A stretch of DNA of 64,000 bases from Paenibacillus doosanensis (GTDB lineage Bacteria > Bacillota > Bacilli > Paenibacillales > NBRC-103111). Positions 8,723 to 18,275 of this stretch are shown here, one piece after another; position 1 is the stretch's first letter, and the number at the start of each line of letters is the position of its first letter. Position numbers and translations under genes: made by a program. The stretch lies in NCBI RefSeq assembly GCF_025060755.1, contig NZ_JANYUY010000025.1, positions 1 through 64,000 on the forward strand. The letters are read 5' to 3'. Under the pieces are notes generated by a model that worked only from the letters and a program-made list of their open reading frames with translations, was not told the origin of the DNA and searched no databases.

Positions 8723-9751
8723 GCGTATTGGACGATGGGCGCAGCCTGGCTCTGCCTTCATTTATGGGAGCATTACAGCTTCACACAAGACGGCGCTTTT
8801 CTCAAGCGGTCTTATGAGACGATGAAGGAAGCCGCGCAGTTTTTTCTCGATTTTCTGATCGAAGACGCGCAAGGACAATTGGTTACTTCACCTTCGGTTT
8901 CGCCGGAAAACCGTTATATGTTGCCGAACGGCGAATCCGGCACGCTCTGCTGCGGACCGGCCATGGACAGCCAAATACTGCATGAGCTGTTCAGCGCGTG
9001 CGTCGATGCCTCCCTGATTCTCGGCGTCGACGAAGCCTTCCGTTCCGAGCTGTCGGAGGCGCTGCGCAAGCTGCCGCCGATTCGCGTCGGCCAATACGGG
9101 CAAATTCAGGAATGGCTGGAGGATTACGAGGAACAAGATCCCGGCCATCGGCATATATCGCAGCTGTTCGCGCTGCATCCGGGCACGCAGATCAGTCCGG
9201 ATCGGATGCCGGAATGGGCGGCGGCCGCCCGCGCCACGCTGGAGCGGCGCTTGGCTCACGGGGGAGGGCATACCGGCTGGAGCCGGGCGTGGATCATTAA
9301 TTTCTGGGCGAGGCTCGCGGACGGGGAGCAAGCCTGGTTCCACGTGAAGGAGCTGCTGAGGAAATCGACGCTGCCGAATTTGCTGGATAACCATCCGCCC
9401 TTCCAAATCGACGGCAATTTCGGAGGCGCGGCGGGCATCGCCGAAATGCTGCTGCAAAGCCATGAGGGAGTGATCCGTCTGCTGCCCGCGCTTCCGGCCG
9501 CTTGGCCCAGCGGCAGAGTCAAAGGCTTGAAAGCCCGCGGAGGCTTCGAGATCGACATCGCCTGGGAGAAGAGCGAGCTGGTACAGGAGTCGGTCCGTAC
9601 GACCAGAGCGGGAGAGATACGAATCCGGGCGAAGCAGCCGGTGCGGATAGAGGATGCGGCCGGAAATCCGGTTTCTCATCGCTGCTTGCAAGATGCGATC
9701 TCATTTTCCGGCTCGGCCTCCTCCTGCTACCGCGTGCTACTGGAAGCTTAA
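8723..9751 (+). pseudogene. 5'-truncated GH95 alpha-L-fucosidase remnant
   Basis: The reading frame matches only the C-terminal part of GH95 enzymes, which are usually about 750-800 residues. Homology begins abruptly with YWTMGAAWLCLHLWEHY, a motif normally deep inside the (alpha/alpha)6 barrel, only a few bases after the preceding terminator. SPSVSPEN (carrying the general-acid Glu of the family) and FQIDGNFGGAAGIAEML (carrying the activating Asp) are present. The Asn-containing motif that supplies the catalytic base should lie upstream and is missing. The first ATG (8735) has no proper ribosome binding site. The remaining frame is intact to its stop, which suggests a fairly recent deletion. 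Confidence 0.85.
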
Positions 9752-9784
9752 GGCCGCGCAAATTCGGCATCAAACATGACTTCG

Positions 9785-9819
9785 AATGACTTCCATTTCC
9801 ATAGGAGGTCATTTTTTTT
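9785..9819 (+). terminator. Rho-independent terminator
   Basis: AATGACTTCC pairs with GGAGGTCATT (one G-T pair) around a nine-base loop, followed by a run of T. This was the terminator of the now truncated fucosidase gene. Confidence 0.85.
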
Positions 9820-9899
9820 GTACATATGGAGGCGGCCGCCGCCAAAACTATGGTAGTATGAGATTTACCGAAACTTAATCTTCAGCCCGGCAAAAACGG

Positions 9900-9956
9900 T
9901 TGTAAGCCGATTTTGGGCTCTATATAATAAAGTAGAGAAAGGTTAAACCGGTTTAA
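9900..9956 (+). promoter_or_regulatory. Promoter and palindromic operator of the LacI-family gene
   Basis: TTGTAA (9900-9905), a 17-base spacer and a perfect TATAAT (9923-9928) form a SigA-type promoter. The perfect palindrome TTAAACCGGTTTAA at 9943-9956 has the central CG typical of LacI-family operators and lies near the start of transcription, so autorepression is likely. Confidence 0.75.
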
Positions 9957-10001
9957 TAGGGACGGCGCATCCGGCCGGCCCGGAGAGGAGGTGCGTCAAG
10001 G

Positions 10002-11018
10002 ATGGCCACCATTGACGATGTCGCCAAGCTGGCAGGGGTTTCCAAAGGGACGGTATCGAATGTGTTCAGCAAAAAACGGCCGATCGGTCCCGAAGCGACC
10101 AAACGCGTATTCGAGGCGGCCCGACAGCTCGGTTATTATCCGAATCATATAGCGAGAAGCTTGGCGATCCGCAAGACGATGATCGCCGGTCTCAGGATGC
10201 CGATTCCGAAGGACGGGATGATGTCGCAGTTTGAAATTCAAATGATCAACGGCGTCTTGAACGAATGCGCCAAGCACGGGTTTCGGGTGCTGCTGGATAC
10301 GCTGCCCGAGCATGACGATCCGAACCAATTCACGGTAGACCCGGTGGACGGGGTCATCATGCTGAATCCGCGCAGGGAAGACCTGCGCATCGAGATGTAC
10401 CGTCAGATCGGGATGCCGCTTGTGCTGGTGGGACGGCCGGACCCGATGGACCCGGGCGTCAGCTATGTGGATAACGACAATGCCGAACTGGCCTGCGAAG
10501 TGGGACGGTACTTGCTCTCGTTCGGCCATGAGTCGATCTTGTTCCTGAACGCCTCGTCGGATATGACGGTAGCCTTCGACCGGGAGCGCGGGCTTGCCGC
10601 GGCGCTGGCGGAGCAAGGCATGCCGCTGCCGCCCGAGCAGGTGATGAACTATTCCCGCGAGCTGCATCGCAGCCCTACGGAGTACGGATACCGCGCGGTT
10701 CTGGAGACGATGAAGAGCCGGAGCTATACGGCCGTCGTAGCCGATACGGACCGGGTGGCGCTGGGCGTGCTGAGGGCGGCGAGGGAGCTGGGGCTGAACG
10801 TGCCCGACGATTTGTCGGTCATTGCGCTCAGCAATGACGCGAGACTGGCGCAGGAGATGACGCCTCCGCTCACATGCGTCGAGCTGTCGGCCGAAATGCT
10901 GGGCGCGCAGGCGGCGCAAATTTTGATGGAGAAAATGGAGAATGCCAATGTCGTGCGCCAGCATACGGTCCGGGCGAAGCTCGTCTTCCGGGAGTCGTGC
11001 AAGAAGCGGCCCCGGTAA
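10002..11018 (+). CDS. LacI-family transcriptional regulator
   Basis: A 338-residue regulator. The N-terminal helix-turn-helix and hinge are typical (TIDDVAKLAGVSKGTVSNVFS, then GYYPNHIARSLA), followed by a periplasmic-binding-like effector domain (residues about 60-335) with DGVIML and VDNDNAELACEVGRYL. GGAGAGGAGGTGCG upstream supports the ATG at 10002. It heads a block with a two-component system and an LplABC-type importer and follows a degraded fucosidase gene; it may once have controlled the fucoside gene. Its own promoter carries a matching palindrome. The effector is unknown. Confidence 0.92.
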   Translation: MATIDDVAKLAGVSKGTVSNVFSKKRPIGPEATKRVFEAARQLGYYPNHIARSLAIRKTMIAGLRMPIPKDGMMSQFEIQMINGVLNECAKHGFRVLLDTLPEHDDPNQFTVDPVDGVIMLNPRREDLRIEMYRQIGMPLVLVGRPDPMDPGVSYVDNDNAELACEVGRYLLSFGHESILFLNASSDMTVAFDRERGLAAALAEQGMPLPPEQVMNYSRELHRSPTEYGYRAVLETMKSRSYTAVVADTDRVALGVLRAARELGLNVPDDLSVIALSNDARLAQEMTPPLTCVELSAEMLGAQAAQILMEKMENANVVRQHTVRAKLVFRESCKKRPR

Positions 11019-11058
11019 TTTCGGGCTGCGGCAAGTAAAGAGCATAATAAAGCGATTA

Positions 11059-11072
11059 TGAAAGCGCTTTAT
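11059..11072 (+). promoter_or_regulatory. cre-like / LacI-type operator before the two-component system
   Basis: TGAAAGCGCTTTAT matches the catabolite-responsive element consensus TGWAARCGYTWNCW at 13 of 14 positions. It sits within a larger inverted repeat (AATAAAGCG, CGCTTTATT) 31 bases before the kinase start. CcpA control is the simplest reading; another LacI-family protein is possible. Confidence 0.6.
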
Positions 11073-11102
11073 TAACGTTTCGTAAAGCGAGGCTGAACAT
11101 CG

Positions 11103-12845
11103 ATGAGATTCCCTTTATGGCGCAACGACTATTCCAAGCCTTATTCGCTGAAATACCAGCTGATCGTTATTTTATTTATCAGCTCGCTGACGCCGCTTAT
11201 ATTAATCGGCAGCATTTCTTACTTTTCCATGTACGCCATTTTGCAGAACAAGGCGGAAGGCGGCGTGCAGAGCAATTTGCATCAGGTGCGGATTTCGCTC
11301 GAGGATACGATAGGCCAGCTCAATCATACTTCCCAGCAGCTTGCGTTTGACGGGAGGGTGGGCAAAAGCCTGGAAAGCTATTTATCCGCCGACACCTACG
11401 AGAAAAAACGGCTGAACGACGATATTCGCAGCGAGCTGAGCCTGATTCATTTTACGAATCCGACGCTTGGGCTGATGTTCTATTATTTCGCCGACGACGA
11501 TCAGAAGCTGTTCGAGAACTTTAATGTCCGCGACGTGGATATTTTGAAGCTTCCGGTGCTGATTCGCTTCGATAAAATTACGTATTACGGCCCGCACCGG
11601 TCGTTGAATCCGATCGACGGCAATGAAGTGCTGTCGATTCTGCGCAAGGTCGAGCTGCCGGGCCGCGACGATGTGTACGTCTATATAGAAACCAATTTCA
11701 AGCTGGCCGAGAGCATTATTAAGGACAACGACCAGTTCGGCGGCCATTTGGTTCACCTGATCGTGGACAATAACGGGAAGGTCGTTTACAGCGAAAATAC
11801 GGAGGATTTCCCCATCGGCTCCAGCGCCTTGTCGGCCAAGATGAAGGAAGCGCCTTCCGGCAAATATTATATGTTCGAAGAGACAAGCAATCAATCGTGG
11901 AAGGTGATGGCGGCCGTCCCTCAATCGGTTTACAAGCAGGAGATTAACCGCTGGATCAAGCAGTTCGCCCTGTTTGCCGTGCTAACGCTGGCTGTGAGCG
12001 GGTTGCTGGCCTGGCTGATCTGGCGCGCCGTTTACCGCCCTTTGAATACATTGAACGCAGATATCCGCAATGTGAAGCATAATTACGAATTTTTCCCGAC
12101 AAGACAGTCCCGTATTACCGAATTCGCGGTCATTTACCGGGAGTTCGCCGATATGCGCAGCCGCATCTTCGAGCTGATCGGAGAGGTGGAGCGGAAGGAG
12201 AAGAGCAAAGCGCTGCTTGAAGTGGAGAAGCTGATGACGCAGATTAATCCGCACTTTATTCACAATACGCTGGATACGGTTCGCTGGCTGGCCCGCGCCA
12301 ACGGGCAGAAGGAAATCGACCGGCTCGTATCGATGCTCAATAAAGTGCTTTATTATAATCTCGGCAAGGGAGGTCCCGCCCGCATACGCGACGAGATCGA
12401 TGCTCTGAAGCAATATGTCGAGCTGCAGGGAATCCGGTATCATTTTGAATTCGACGTTCATATCCGGGCCCATCCGAATGTGCTGGAGCTGCCGATCCCG
12501 CGGTTTATTTTGCAGCCGCTGGTTGAGAACGCGCTGTACCACGGCATGGAGGATCAAGGGGCCATTGAGGTCGTTGTCCGGGAAGACGGACCTGCGCATA
12601 TCGTCATTGAAGTTAAGGACAACGGGGAAGGGATGGCCCAAGAGGACATCGACCGGCTCATGCAGGAGGACAACGCGGAGCGTAGAATGGTCGGGCTCGG
12701 CATCGGGCTGCAATATGTGTACCGTATGGTGAAGTTCCAGTTTGGGCCGGAGGCGAGCTTTCATATCGAAAGCGCCAAAGGGGCGGGGACGACGATCCGG
12801 CTGCGTCTTCCGGCAGCGGAAGCGGCAACCGCTCTTGCGAAGTAA
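11103..12845 (+). CDS. YesM-type sensor histidine kinase
   Basis: A 580-residue membrane kinase. A first transmembrane helix (about 20-45) and a second (about 290-312) flank an extracellular Cache-like sensor domain, followed by HAMP and a His_kinase domain whose H-box reads TQINPHFIHNTLD. The HATPase part has ENALYHGMEDQG and DNGEGM motifs. Such kinases pair with AraC-type response regulators and sense carbohydrates or their binding proteins. The partner gene follows at 12935 and a solute-binding protein comes next, so it probably controls that importer. GCGAGG precedes the ATG at 11103. Confidence 0.9.
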   Translation: MRFPLWRNDYSKPYSLKYQLIVILFISSLTPLILIGSISYFSMYAILQNKAEGGVQSNLHQVRISLEDTIGQLNHTSQQLAFDGRVGKSLESYLSADTYEKKRLNDDIRSELSLIHFTNPTLGLMFYYFADDDQKLFENFNVRDVDILKLPVLIRFDKITYYGPHRSLNPIDGNEVLSILRKVELPGRDDVYVYIETNFKLAESIIKDNDQFGGHLVHLIVDNNGKVVYSENTEDFPIGSSALSAKMKEAPSGKYYMFEETSNQSWKVMAAVPQSVYKQEINRWIKQFALFAVLTLAVSGLLAWLIWRAVYRPLNTLNADIRNVKHNYEFFPTRQSRITEFAVIYREFADMRSRIFELIGEVERKEKSKALLEVEKLMTQINPHFIHNTLDTVRWLARANGQKEIDRLVSMLNKVLYYNLGKGGPARIRDEIDALKQYVELQGIRYHFEFDVHIRAHPNVLELPIPRFILQPLVENALYHGMEDQGAIEVVVREDGPAHIVIEVKDNGEGMAQEDIDRLMQEDNAERRMVGLGIGLQYVYRMVKFQFGPEASFHIESAKGAGTTIRLRLPAAEAATALAK

Positions 12846-12934
12846 AAGCGTATTCGGCCGCAGGTTCGATCGGTGAGCATGCTGCCGGGGAAGCAGACGT
12901 CATGTACAGGACACTAACAGGAGGTGCGGGATCA

Positions 12935-13735
12935 ATGATGAAAGTGCTGGTTGTAGACGACGATCATTTGGTGCGCAAAGGGTTTATTTTCATGATGCCA
13001 TGGAACGATTACGGCCTGGAGGTTGTCGGGGAAGCGGGCAACGGCCGAAAAGCGTTGGAGTTTCTGGAGCATACCCAGGTGGACCTGCTGATTACGGATT
13101 TGGCGATGCCGGTGATGTCGGGCCTGGATTTGATGCGGGCGGTGAAGGAGCGGTACCGCGACGTAGCGATGGTGGTGCTGACGTTTCATCAGGATTTCGA
13201 GTTCATTCAGGAGGCGCTCCGCTTGGGCGCGCTGGATTATATTACGAAGGTCGAGCTGGAGCATGAGCATATGGGCGAAGTGCTAAAGCGTATCGTCGGT
13301 AAGATGAAGGAGCTTGCGCCCGCCGCCGACAGGCTGGAGCTGCCCGGCGCCTTGAAGGAGGATGGCGAAGAGGAAGGGCCGTATTCCGCCGAGGTGAAGG
13401 CTTGCGTGACCAAGGCCGTGCAGATCATCCACGAGGAGCTGCAGGAGGAGCTGCATCTGCCGGACGTGGCGCGCCGGGTCAATATGAGCCGCAGCTACTT
13501 CAGCCGCTGCTTCCGCGATATCGTAGGCAAGACGTTCAACGACTATATCCGGGAGATGAGAGTCAACCGCGCCAAGGAGCTGCTCGCGCGCACGGAGAAG
13601 ACGATCGGCTGGATCGCTACGCAATCGGGTTATCCCAACGAGAAATATTTCGGCAAAGTATTCCGGGATATTGCCGGCGTGCTGCCGAGCGAATTTCGCA
13701 AAATGGAGCACGAGGTCGCAAATCGTCTCCCATAA
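12935..13735 (+). CDS. YesN-type response regulator (receiver plus AraC HTH), short form
   Basis: A 266-residue protein. The receiver domain (1-125) has the acidic pocket VVDDDH, the phospho-accepting Asp in LLITDLAMP, Thr in VVLTFHQD and Lys in YITKVE. The AraC-type double HTH occupies about 165-260 (LPDVARRVNMSRSYFSRCF, then IGWIATQSGYPNEKYFGKVF). AGGAGGT nine bases before ATG 12935 fixes the start; an upstream in-frame ATG at 12902 has no such site. YesN relatives often exceed 350-500 residues because of a long middle region; here that linker is short. Forms a pair with the preceding kinase. Confidence 0.9.
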   Translation: MMKVLVVDDDHLVRKGFIFMMPWNDYGLEVVGEAGNGRKALEFLEHTQVDLLITDLAMPVMSGLDLMRAVKERYRDVAMVVLTFHQDFEFIQEALRLGALDYITKVELEHEHMGEVLKRIVGKMKELAPAADRLELPGALKEDGEEEGPYSAEVKACVTKAVQIIHEELQEELHLPDVARRVNMSRSYFSRCFRDIVGKTFNDYIREMRVNRAKELLARTEKTIGWIATQSGYPNEKYFGKVFRDIAGVLPSEFRKMEHEVANRLP

Positions 13736-13765
13736 AGTGCAATTTCGTCTACTAGGCTGTGCCGG

Positions 13766-13834
13766 AGAAGACGATCCAGAGATGATTTGTGCCTCAATGC
13801 GAGACACAATCTGACCTGGTCGTCTTCTTTTTTC
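13766..13834 (+). terminator. Long Rho-independent terminator
   Basis: AGAAGACGATCCAG pairs with CTGGTCGTCTTCT, with a second nested stem (GATTTGTG...CACAATC) inside, followed by a T-rich run. It separates the two-component genes from the solute-binding protein gene. Confidence 0.88.
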
Positions 13835-13894
13835 TTTATGATTAAAGAGGAAGTCGGGTATTCAAGGGGCAGAACATTACTGAGGAGGGGAAGT

Positions 13895-15550
13895 ATGAGA
13901 AAGAAACAAGCTGTGCTCGCGATAGCGGCATTGACGCTGGTCATGACGGCATGCTCGGGCAATAACGAAGGAACAGGCAAACCTGCGGAGACGAATAAAC
14001 CGGCGGATCAGGCTGCCGGGGCCAAAGCCGATCCGTTCAAAATACCGAGTCCGATCGAGGTAACCACCTTCAAGAGCGTCAGCGCGGGCGCCAAGCTCCC
14101 CGCCGGCGATACGGTGGAAAGCAACCAGTATATGAAATATATTTCGGACAAGACGAACATTAATTTCAAAATTTTATGGTATGCGTCCGGTCAGGATTAC
14201 GATCAAAAGATGAAGCTGGCCGTTGCCAGCAACGATCTGCCCGATGTGATGCTGGTCAACGAGCAGATGTTCCTCGCCTTGGCCGACGCGGGCCAAATCG
14301 AAGATCTCAGTAAGGTATACGAGCAGTACGCGTCTCCGCTGACCAAGGAGCTGTATGCGTCCACCGGCAACAAGGCGCTGGAGAAGGCGACGTATAAAGG
14401 CAAGCTGATGGGCATTCCGAACATTAGCGTTCAGGCCGACGCCGCCAGCATGGTATGGGTGCGCAAAGACTGGATGGACAAATTAGGCTTGCAGCCGCCC
14501 AAAACGATGGATGACGTCATCGCCATCGCCAAAGCCTTCGTCGAGAAGGACCCGGACGGCAACGGCCAAGCGGATACGATCGGGCTGGCCGGCTCGGAAA
14601 GCTCGCTGACGGTGCCCGCCAAGGCGCAGCGGATCGATTTCAAAGGCTTCTTCCAGGCGTATGACGCCTACCCGGGCAACTGGATCAAGGACAGCAAAGG
14701 CAATATCGTCTATGCGTCGATACTGCCGGAGACGAAGCAGGCGCTCGGCAAGCTGCGCGAGATGTATTCCGCGGGCCTCATCGACAAGGAGTTCGCGCTG
14801 CGCAAAGATCCGAACCAGGTGGTCGTCGGCGGCAAAGCCGGCATCTTCTTCGGTCCGTGGTGGTCGGGCGGTCTGATCGCCGATGCGATCAAGAACGATC
14901 CGAAGGTCGATTTCGTTCCTTATTTGATTCCGGACGCCAAGGGAACGGTCAACACGCTGATGATTCCGGTCAGCAACTCGTTCATCGTCGTCAAGAAAGG
15001 CATGAAAAATCCCGAAGCTGCGATGATTTACGCCAATACGTTTATCGCCGCCCAGCGCAAGGCCGATCCGGACGCGCTCAAGCTGGACTTCTCCGTCAGC
15101 GCGGAATACTGGCCGATCGGCAATGCGACCTTCGATTACGCCGATGCGGTGGAGCGCAAAGCCGATACGCTTAAGAAGGCGCTTGACGGCACGACGAAGC
15201 CGGAAGAGCTCAGTCCGGAGATGAAAGAGCTGTACGACAAGGCGATGCGCGATAAGAAAAATCCGAAGGCCGATTTGAAGGATTGGTCCGGCTACTACGG
15301 ATATACGGCTCCCGCCGACTTGCTCAAGTCCAATATGAACAAAATTTACGGCGAGTACACGGCCGTGACGAAGACGATGGAACGTAAATGGGCCAACCTG
15401 CAAAAGCTGGAGAAGGAAACGTTCTTCAAAATCGTGATGGGCGAGCAGCCGCTCGACTCGTTCGACCAGTTCGTCACCGACTGGAAATCGCAAGGCGGCG
15501 ACGAGATTACGAAAGAAGTCGTCGACGAAATCAATAAGGCGAAGAAATAA
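13895..15550 (+). CDS. LplA/LipO-type extracellular solute-binding lipoprotein
   Basis: A 551-residue lipoprotein of ABC family 1. The signal peptide ends in lipobox MTAC near residue 18, followed by a Pro/Ala/Lys-rich linker. Two binding lobes include LPDVMLVNEQMFLALADAGQ and WVRKDWMDKLGLQPPKTMDD. The length fits the LplA/YtcQ subfamily, which works with LplB and LplC permeases; both follow directly. GAGGAGGGG before ATG 13895 decides the start over an upstream in-frame ATG. The substrate is probably a complex oligosaccharide or decorated polyol; it cannot be named from sequence. Confidence 0.9.
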   Translation: MRKKQAVLAIAALTLVMTACSGNNEGTGKPAETNKPADQAAGAKADPFKIPSPIEVTTFKSVSAGAKLPAGDTVESNQYMKYISDKTNINFKILWYASGQDYDQKMKLAVASNDLPDVMLVNEQMFLALADAGQIEDLSKVYEQYASPLTKELYASTGNKALEKATYKGKLMGIPNISVQADAASMVWVRKDWMDKLGLQPPKTMDDVIAIAKAFVEKDPDGNGQADTIGLAGSESSLTVPAKAQRIDFKGFFQAYDAYPGNWIKDSKGNIVYASILPETKQALGKLREMYSAGLIDKEFALRKDPNQVVVGGKAGIFFGPWWSGGLIADAIKNDPKVDFVPYLIPDAKGTVNTLMIPVSNSFIVVKKGMKNPEAAMIYANTFIAAQRKADPDALKLDFSVSAEYWPIGNATFDYADAVERKADTLKKALDGTTKPEELSPEMKELYDKAMRDKKNPKADLKDWSGYYGYTAPADLLKSNMNKIYGEYTAVTKTMERKWANLQKLEKETFFKIVMGEQPLDSFDQFVTDWKSQGGDEITKEVVDEINKAKK

Positions 15551-15563
15551 CATTCCTGACTGG

Positions 15564-15601
15564 GAAAGAAGCACCTCCTGCGAACGGCGGTGCTTTCTTT
15601 C
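15564..15601 (+). terminator. Intra-operon terminator/attenuator hairpin
   Basis: GAAAGAAGCACC pairs with GGTGCTTTCTTTC just after the binding protein stop. As in many ABC operons, it probably lets the binding protein be made in excess over the permeases. Confidence 0.75.
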
Positions 15602-15620
15602 TAATCACCCGAGGTGAGAC

Positions 15621-16511
15621 ATGAACATTAAATCGTATTACAAGCATTATCATCTGATGCTGCTGCCGGGCGTTTTGTTTCTGATCGTTTTTCATATCGT
15701 GCCGATGTTCGGGGTCGTTATCGCGTTCCAGGATTTCAAGATCGGCCGCGGCATTTGGGATTCGCCGTGGATCGGCTTGGAAAACTTTACCTACATGTTT
15801 CAAATTAAGGACAGCGGGCTGATCTTTTACAACACTGTGTTTATCGCCGTCTGCAAAATTGTCGCGCATTTGGTCATCCCGCTTATTTTCGCCATTTTGC
15901 TGAACGAAGTCCGCTTTATGATGTTCAAGCGCTGGGTGCAAACGATCGTTTATTTGCCGCATTTTTTGTCCTGGGTTATTTTGGCCGGCGTCGTCATCGA
16001 TATGCTGTCGCTCGACGGCTTCTTCAACCAGCTGGTGAAGGCGGCGGGGCACGAGCCGATATTGTTTCTCGCCAGCAACCGGTGGTTTCCGGCGATTATC
16101 GTCAGCAGCGACATCTGGAAGGAATTCGGCTTTGCCGCCATTATTTATTTGGCCGCCTTGGCGGGCATCAACCCCTCCTTGTACGAAGCGGCCGAAATGG
16201 ACGGGGCGAACCGGCTGCAGCAGCTGTTCTACATTACGCTGCCTTCTCTTGTGCCTACGGTCGTGCTGCTCGCGACGCTCAGCATCGGCAACGTGCTGAA
16301 TGCGGGCTTCGATCAAATCTTCAACTTGTATAACCCGCTCGTTTACGAATCCGGGGATATTATCGACACTTACGTGTACCGGGTAGGACTCGTGCAGGCC
16401 CAATACGGCTTCGCTACCGCCGTCAGCCTGCTGAAGTCGGTCATCGGCTTCATGCTGATCATCGTCTCCTACCGCGTCGCTTATAAATACGCCAATTACC
16501 GCATCTTCTAG
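15621..16511 (+). CDS. LplB-type ABC sugar permease
   Basis: A 296-residue inner-membrane permease with six predicted helices. The cytoplasmic EAA loop reads YEAAEMDGANRLQQLFYITLPSL at about 190-212 and contacts the shared ATPase. N-terminal LLPGVLFLIVFHIVPMFG and FQDFKIGRGIW are characteristic of the LplB branch. GAGGTGAG stands just before the ATG. It forms a heterodimer with the next gene product. No ATPase gene is present in the cluster. Confidence 0.92.
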   Translation: MNIKSYYKHYHLMLLPGVLFLIVFHIVPMFGVVIAFQDFKIGRGIWDSPWIGLENFTYMFQIKDSGLIFYNTVFIAVCKIVAHLVIPLIFAILLNEVRFMMFKRWVQTIVYLPHFLSWVILAGVVIDMLSLDGFFNQLVKAAGHEPILFLASNRWFPAIIVSSDIWKEFGFAAIIYLAALAGINPSLYEAAEMDGANRLQQLFYITLPSLVPTVVLLATLSIGNVLNAGFDQIFNLYNPLVYESGDIIDTYVYRVGLVQAQYGFATAVSLLKSVIGFMLIIVSYRVAYKYANYRIF

Positions 16512-16531
16512 ATAAAGCAGGTGAATGATTG

Positions 16532-17416
16532 ATGGTTCGGAATAAAACCGTTTCGGCCCGCTTGGCCGAAGCTTTGCTGCTGCTTGTTATGGTGCTGATC
16601 TCGATCGTCTCCCTCGCGCCCGTTCTACATACGTTCTCCGTATCGTTCAGCGACAATGCGGCTGCGGCCGGGGGCTTCGTCAAATTTTGGCCGGTAGGCT
16701 TTAATGTGGAATCGTACCGGAGAATTATGGAGGAGCCGCATTTTCTCAATTCGTTCTTCGTTTCGGTCAAAAGAGTGCTGGTCGGCGGCGCGATCAACTT
16801 CGCGCTGACGATTCTGATGGCGTATCCGCTGTCGAGAAGCAGCAAGGAATTCCCACACCGCAACGTGTACATGTGGTTTATGCTCTTCACGATGCTGTTT
16901 AGCGGGGGCATCATTCCGCTGTATTTGACGGTGAAAGGGCTCGGGCTGTTCAATACGATTTGGGCGCTGGTGCTGCCCGGAGCGGTGCCGGTGTTCAACG
17001 TCATTTTGCTGATGAATTTCTTCCGCAACATGCCCAAGGAGCTGAGCGATGCGGGATATATGGACGGAGCGGGGCCGTGGTACATGATGGTCAAAGTATT
17101 CGTGCCGCTGTCTCTGCCGTCGCTCGCCACCGTGACGCTGTTTAGCATCGTCGGGCATTGGAACGCGTTTTTTGACGGGATGATCTTTATGCGCAGCGCG
17201 GAAAATTATCCGCTGCAGACGTATATTCAGCAGCTCGTCGTCAATCTGAACATCGTGGAGCTGGATTCATCGCAGGCGGAGCTGCTGATGAAGGTGTCGG
17301 ATAAGACGCTGAACGCCGCCAAAATCGTCGTCTCCATGGTTCCGATTCTGGTGGTGTATCCGTTTTTGCAAAAATATTTTATTCACGGCATTATGCTCGG
17401 ATCGGTGAAGGAATAA
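16532..17416 (+). CDS. LplC-type ABC sugar permease
   Basis: A 294-residue permease with six helices; the EAA loop is SDAGYMDGAGPWYMMVKVFVPL. Typical LplC features are AAAGGFVKFWPVGFN near the start and the C-terminal YFIHGIMLGSVKE. Start taken at ATG 16532 with CAGGTGA upstream; a TTG directly before it would add one residue. The gene begins about 20 bases after the partner permease, so the two are cotranscribed. Confidence 0.9.
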   Translation: MVRNKTVSARLAEALLLLVMVLISIVSLAPVLHTFSVSFSDNAAAAGGFVKFWPVGFNVESYRRIMEEPHFLNSFFVSVKRVLVGGAINFALTILMAYPLSRSSKEFPHRNVYMWFMLFTMLFSGGIIPLYLTVKGLGLFNTIWALVLPGAVPVFNVILLMNFFRNMPKELSDAGYMDGAGPWYMMVKVFVPLSLPSLATVTLFSIVGHWNAFFDGMIFMRSAENYPLQTYIQQLVVNLNIVELDSSQAELLMKVSDKTLNAAKIVVSMVPILVVYPFLQKYFIHGIMLGSVKE

Positions 17417-17476
17417 CTCCGGCGGTCCATATCGCAAGGGGCCGCAGCGGACTTTGAAAAAGGAGAGAAGCATTCC

Positions 17477-18271
17477 ATGGACTATACGATGATGACGTTT
17501 AATTTGCGCTGCAATACGCCGAGCGACGGGGATAACGCCTGGCCGAACCGGATAGAGCGCGCGGCCGGAATGATCAAGGCGCACGCACCGGTTGTGGTCG
17601 GGACGCAGGAAGGATATGCATCGATGCTGACCGAGCTGCACGGGCAGCTGGAGGATTACGACTGGGTCGGCATGGGCCGGTTCGGCGGGCGTGAGGACGA
17701 GCATTGCGCGATCTTTTACCGTAAGGATAGGCTGACGGCGGAGCAGCAGGGGCACTTCTGGCTGTCGGAGAATCCGGAGACGGCGGCTTCGAAGAGCTGG
17801 AACAGCTATTTTCCGAGAATGTGCACCTGGGCGGTCTTTCGGGACCGGGAGAACGGGCGCGAATTCGCCGTGTTCAACACCCATCTCGACCATTACAGCC
17901 AGGAAGCGCGGGATAACGGGGTGAAGGTCATTTGGGATTATGTCGCCAAGCATAGAGCAGGCAGCTCCGCACCCGTGATCGTGATGGGGGATATGAACAG
18001 CGCTCCGGGCGATCGGCCGATCCGTTATTTGCGGGGGCAGACGGAGGAAGACGGGCCGAAGGGCTGGCTTACCGACGCTTATACGGCGCTGGACGGGCAG
18101 CCGGGCCTGACGGCGCACAGCTTCCGGGGCGGCTCGGAGGGCGAGCCGATCGATTATATTTTCGTCTCCCCGAACGCGCAGGTCGTAAGGACGCTGGTCG
18201 AGCGCTCGCAGGTGGACGGCGCTTATCCGTCGGACCATTATCCGATCGTCGCCGTCGTGCGGATGGATTAG
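17477..18271 (+). CDS. Endonuclease/exonuclease/phosphatase (EEP) family hydrolase
   Basis: A 264-residue cytoplasmic protein of the EEP superfamily (DNase I fold). Metal and catalytic motifs are present in order: TFNLRCNTPSDGDNAW, GTQEGY (metal-binding Glu), NTHLDHYS (catalytic His), MGDMNSAP (Asp/Asn) and SDHYPIVA (final Asp-His). This family cleaves phosphodiesters or phosphomonoesters in nucleic acids, sphingomyelin or inositol phosphates. AAGGAGAG precedes the ATG. It follows the LplBC permeases by about 60 bases, so its substrate may be the imported compound; this is inference. Confidence 0.88.
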   Translation: MDYTMMTFNLRCNTPSDGDNAWPNRIERAAGMIKAHAPVVVGTQEGYASMLTELHGQLEDYDWVGMGRFGGREDEHCAIFYRKDRLTAEQQGHFWLSENPETAASKSWNSYFPRMCTWAVFRDRENGREFAVFNTHLDHYSQEARDNGVKVIWDYVAKHRAGSSAPVIVMGDMNSAPGDRPIRYLRGQTEEDGPKGWLTDAYTALDGQPGLTAHSFRGGSEGEPIDYIFVSPNAQVVRTLVERSQVDGAYPSDHYPIVAVVRMD

Positions 18272-18275
18272 AAAC

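Noticed and set aside
11041-11076. AATAAAGCG...CGCTTTATT as terminator of the LacI gene
   Set aside because: The stem is perfect but no T run follows, and the centre matches a cre operator, so a regulatory role is more likely.
12902-12934. Upstream in-frame ATG for the first response regulator
   Set aside because: It precedes the AGGAGGT site; the receiver domain starts properly at ATG 12935.
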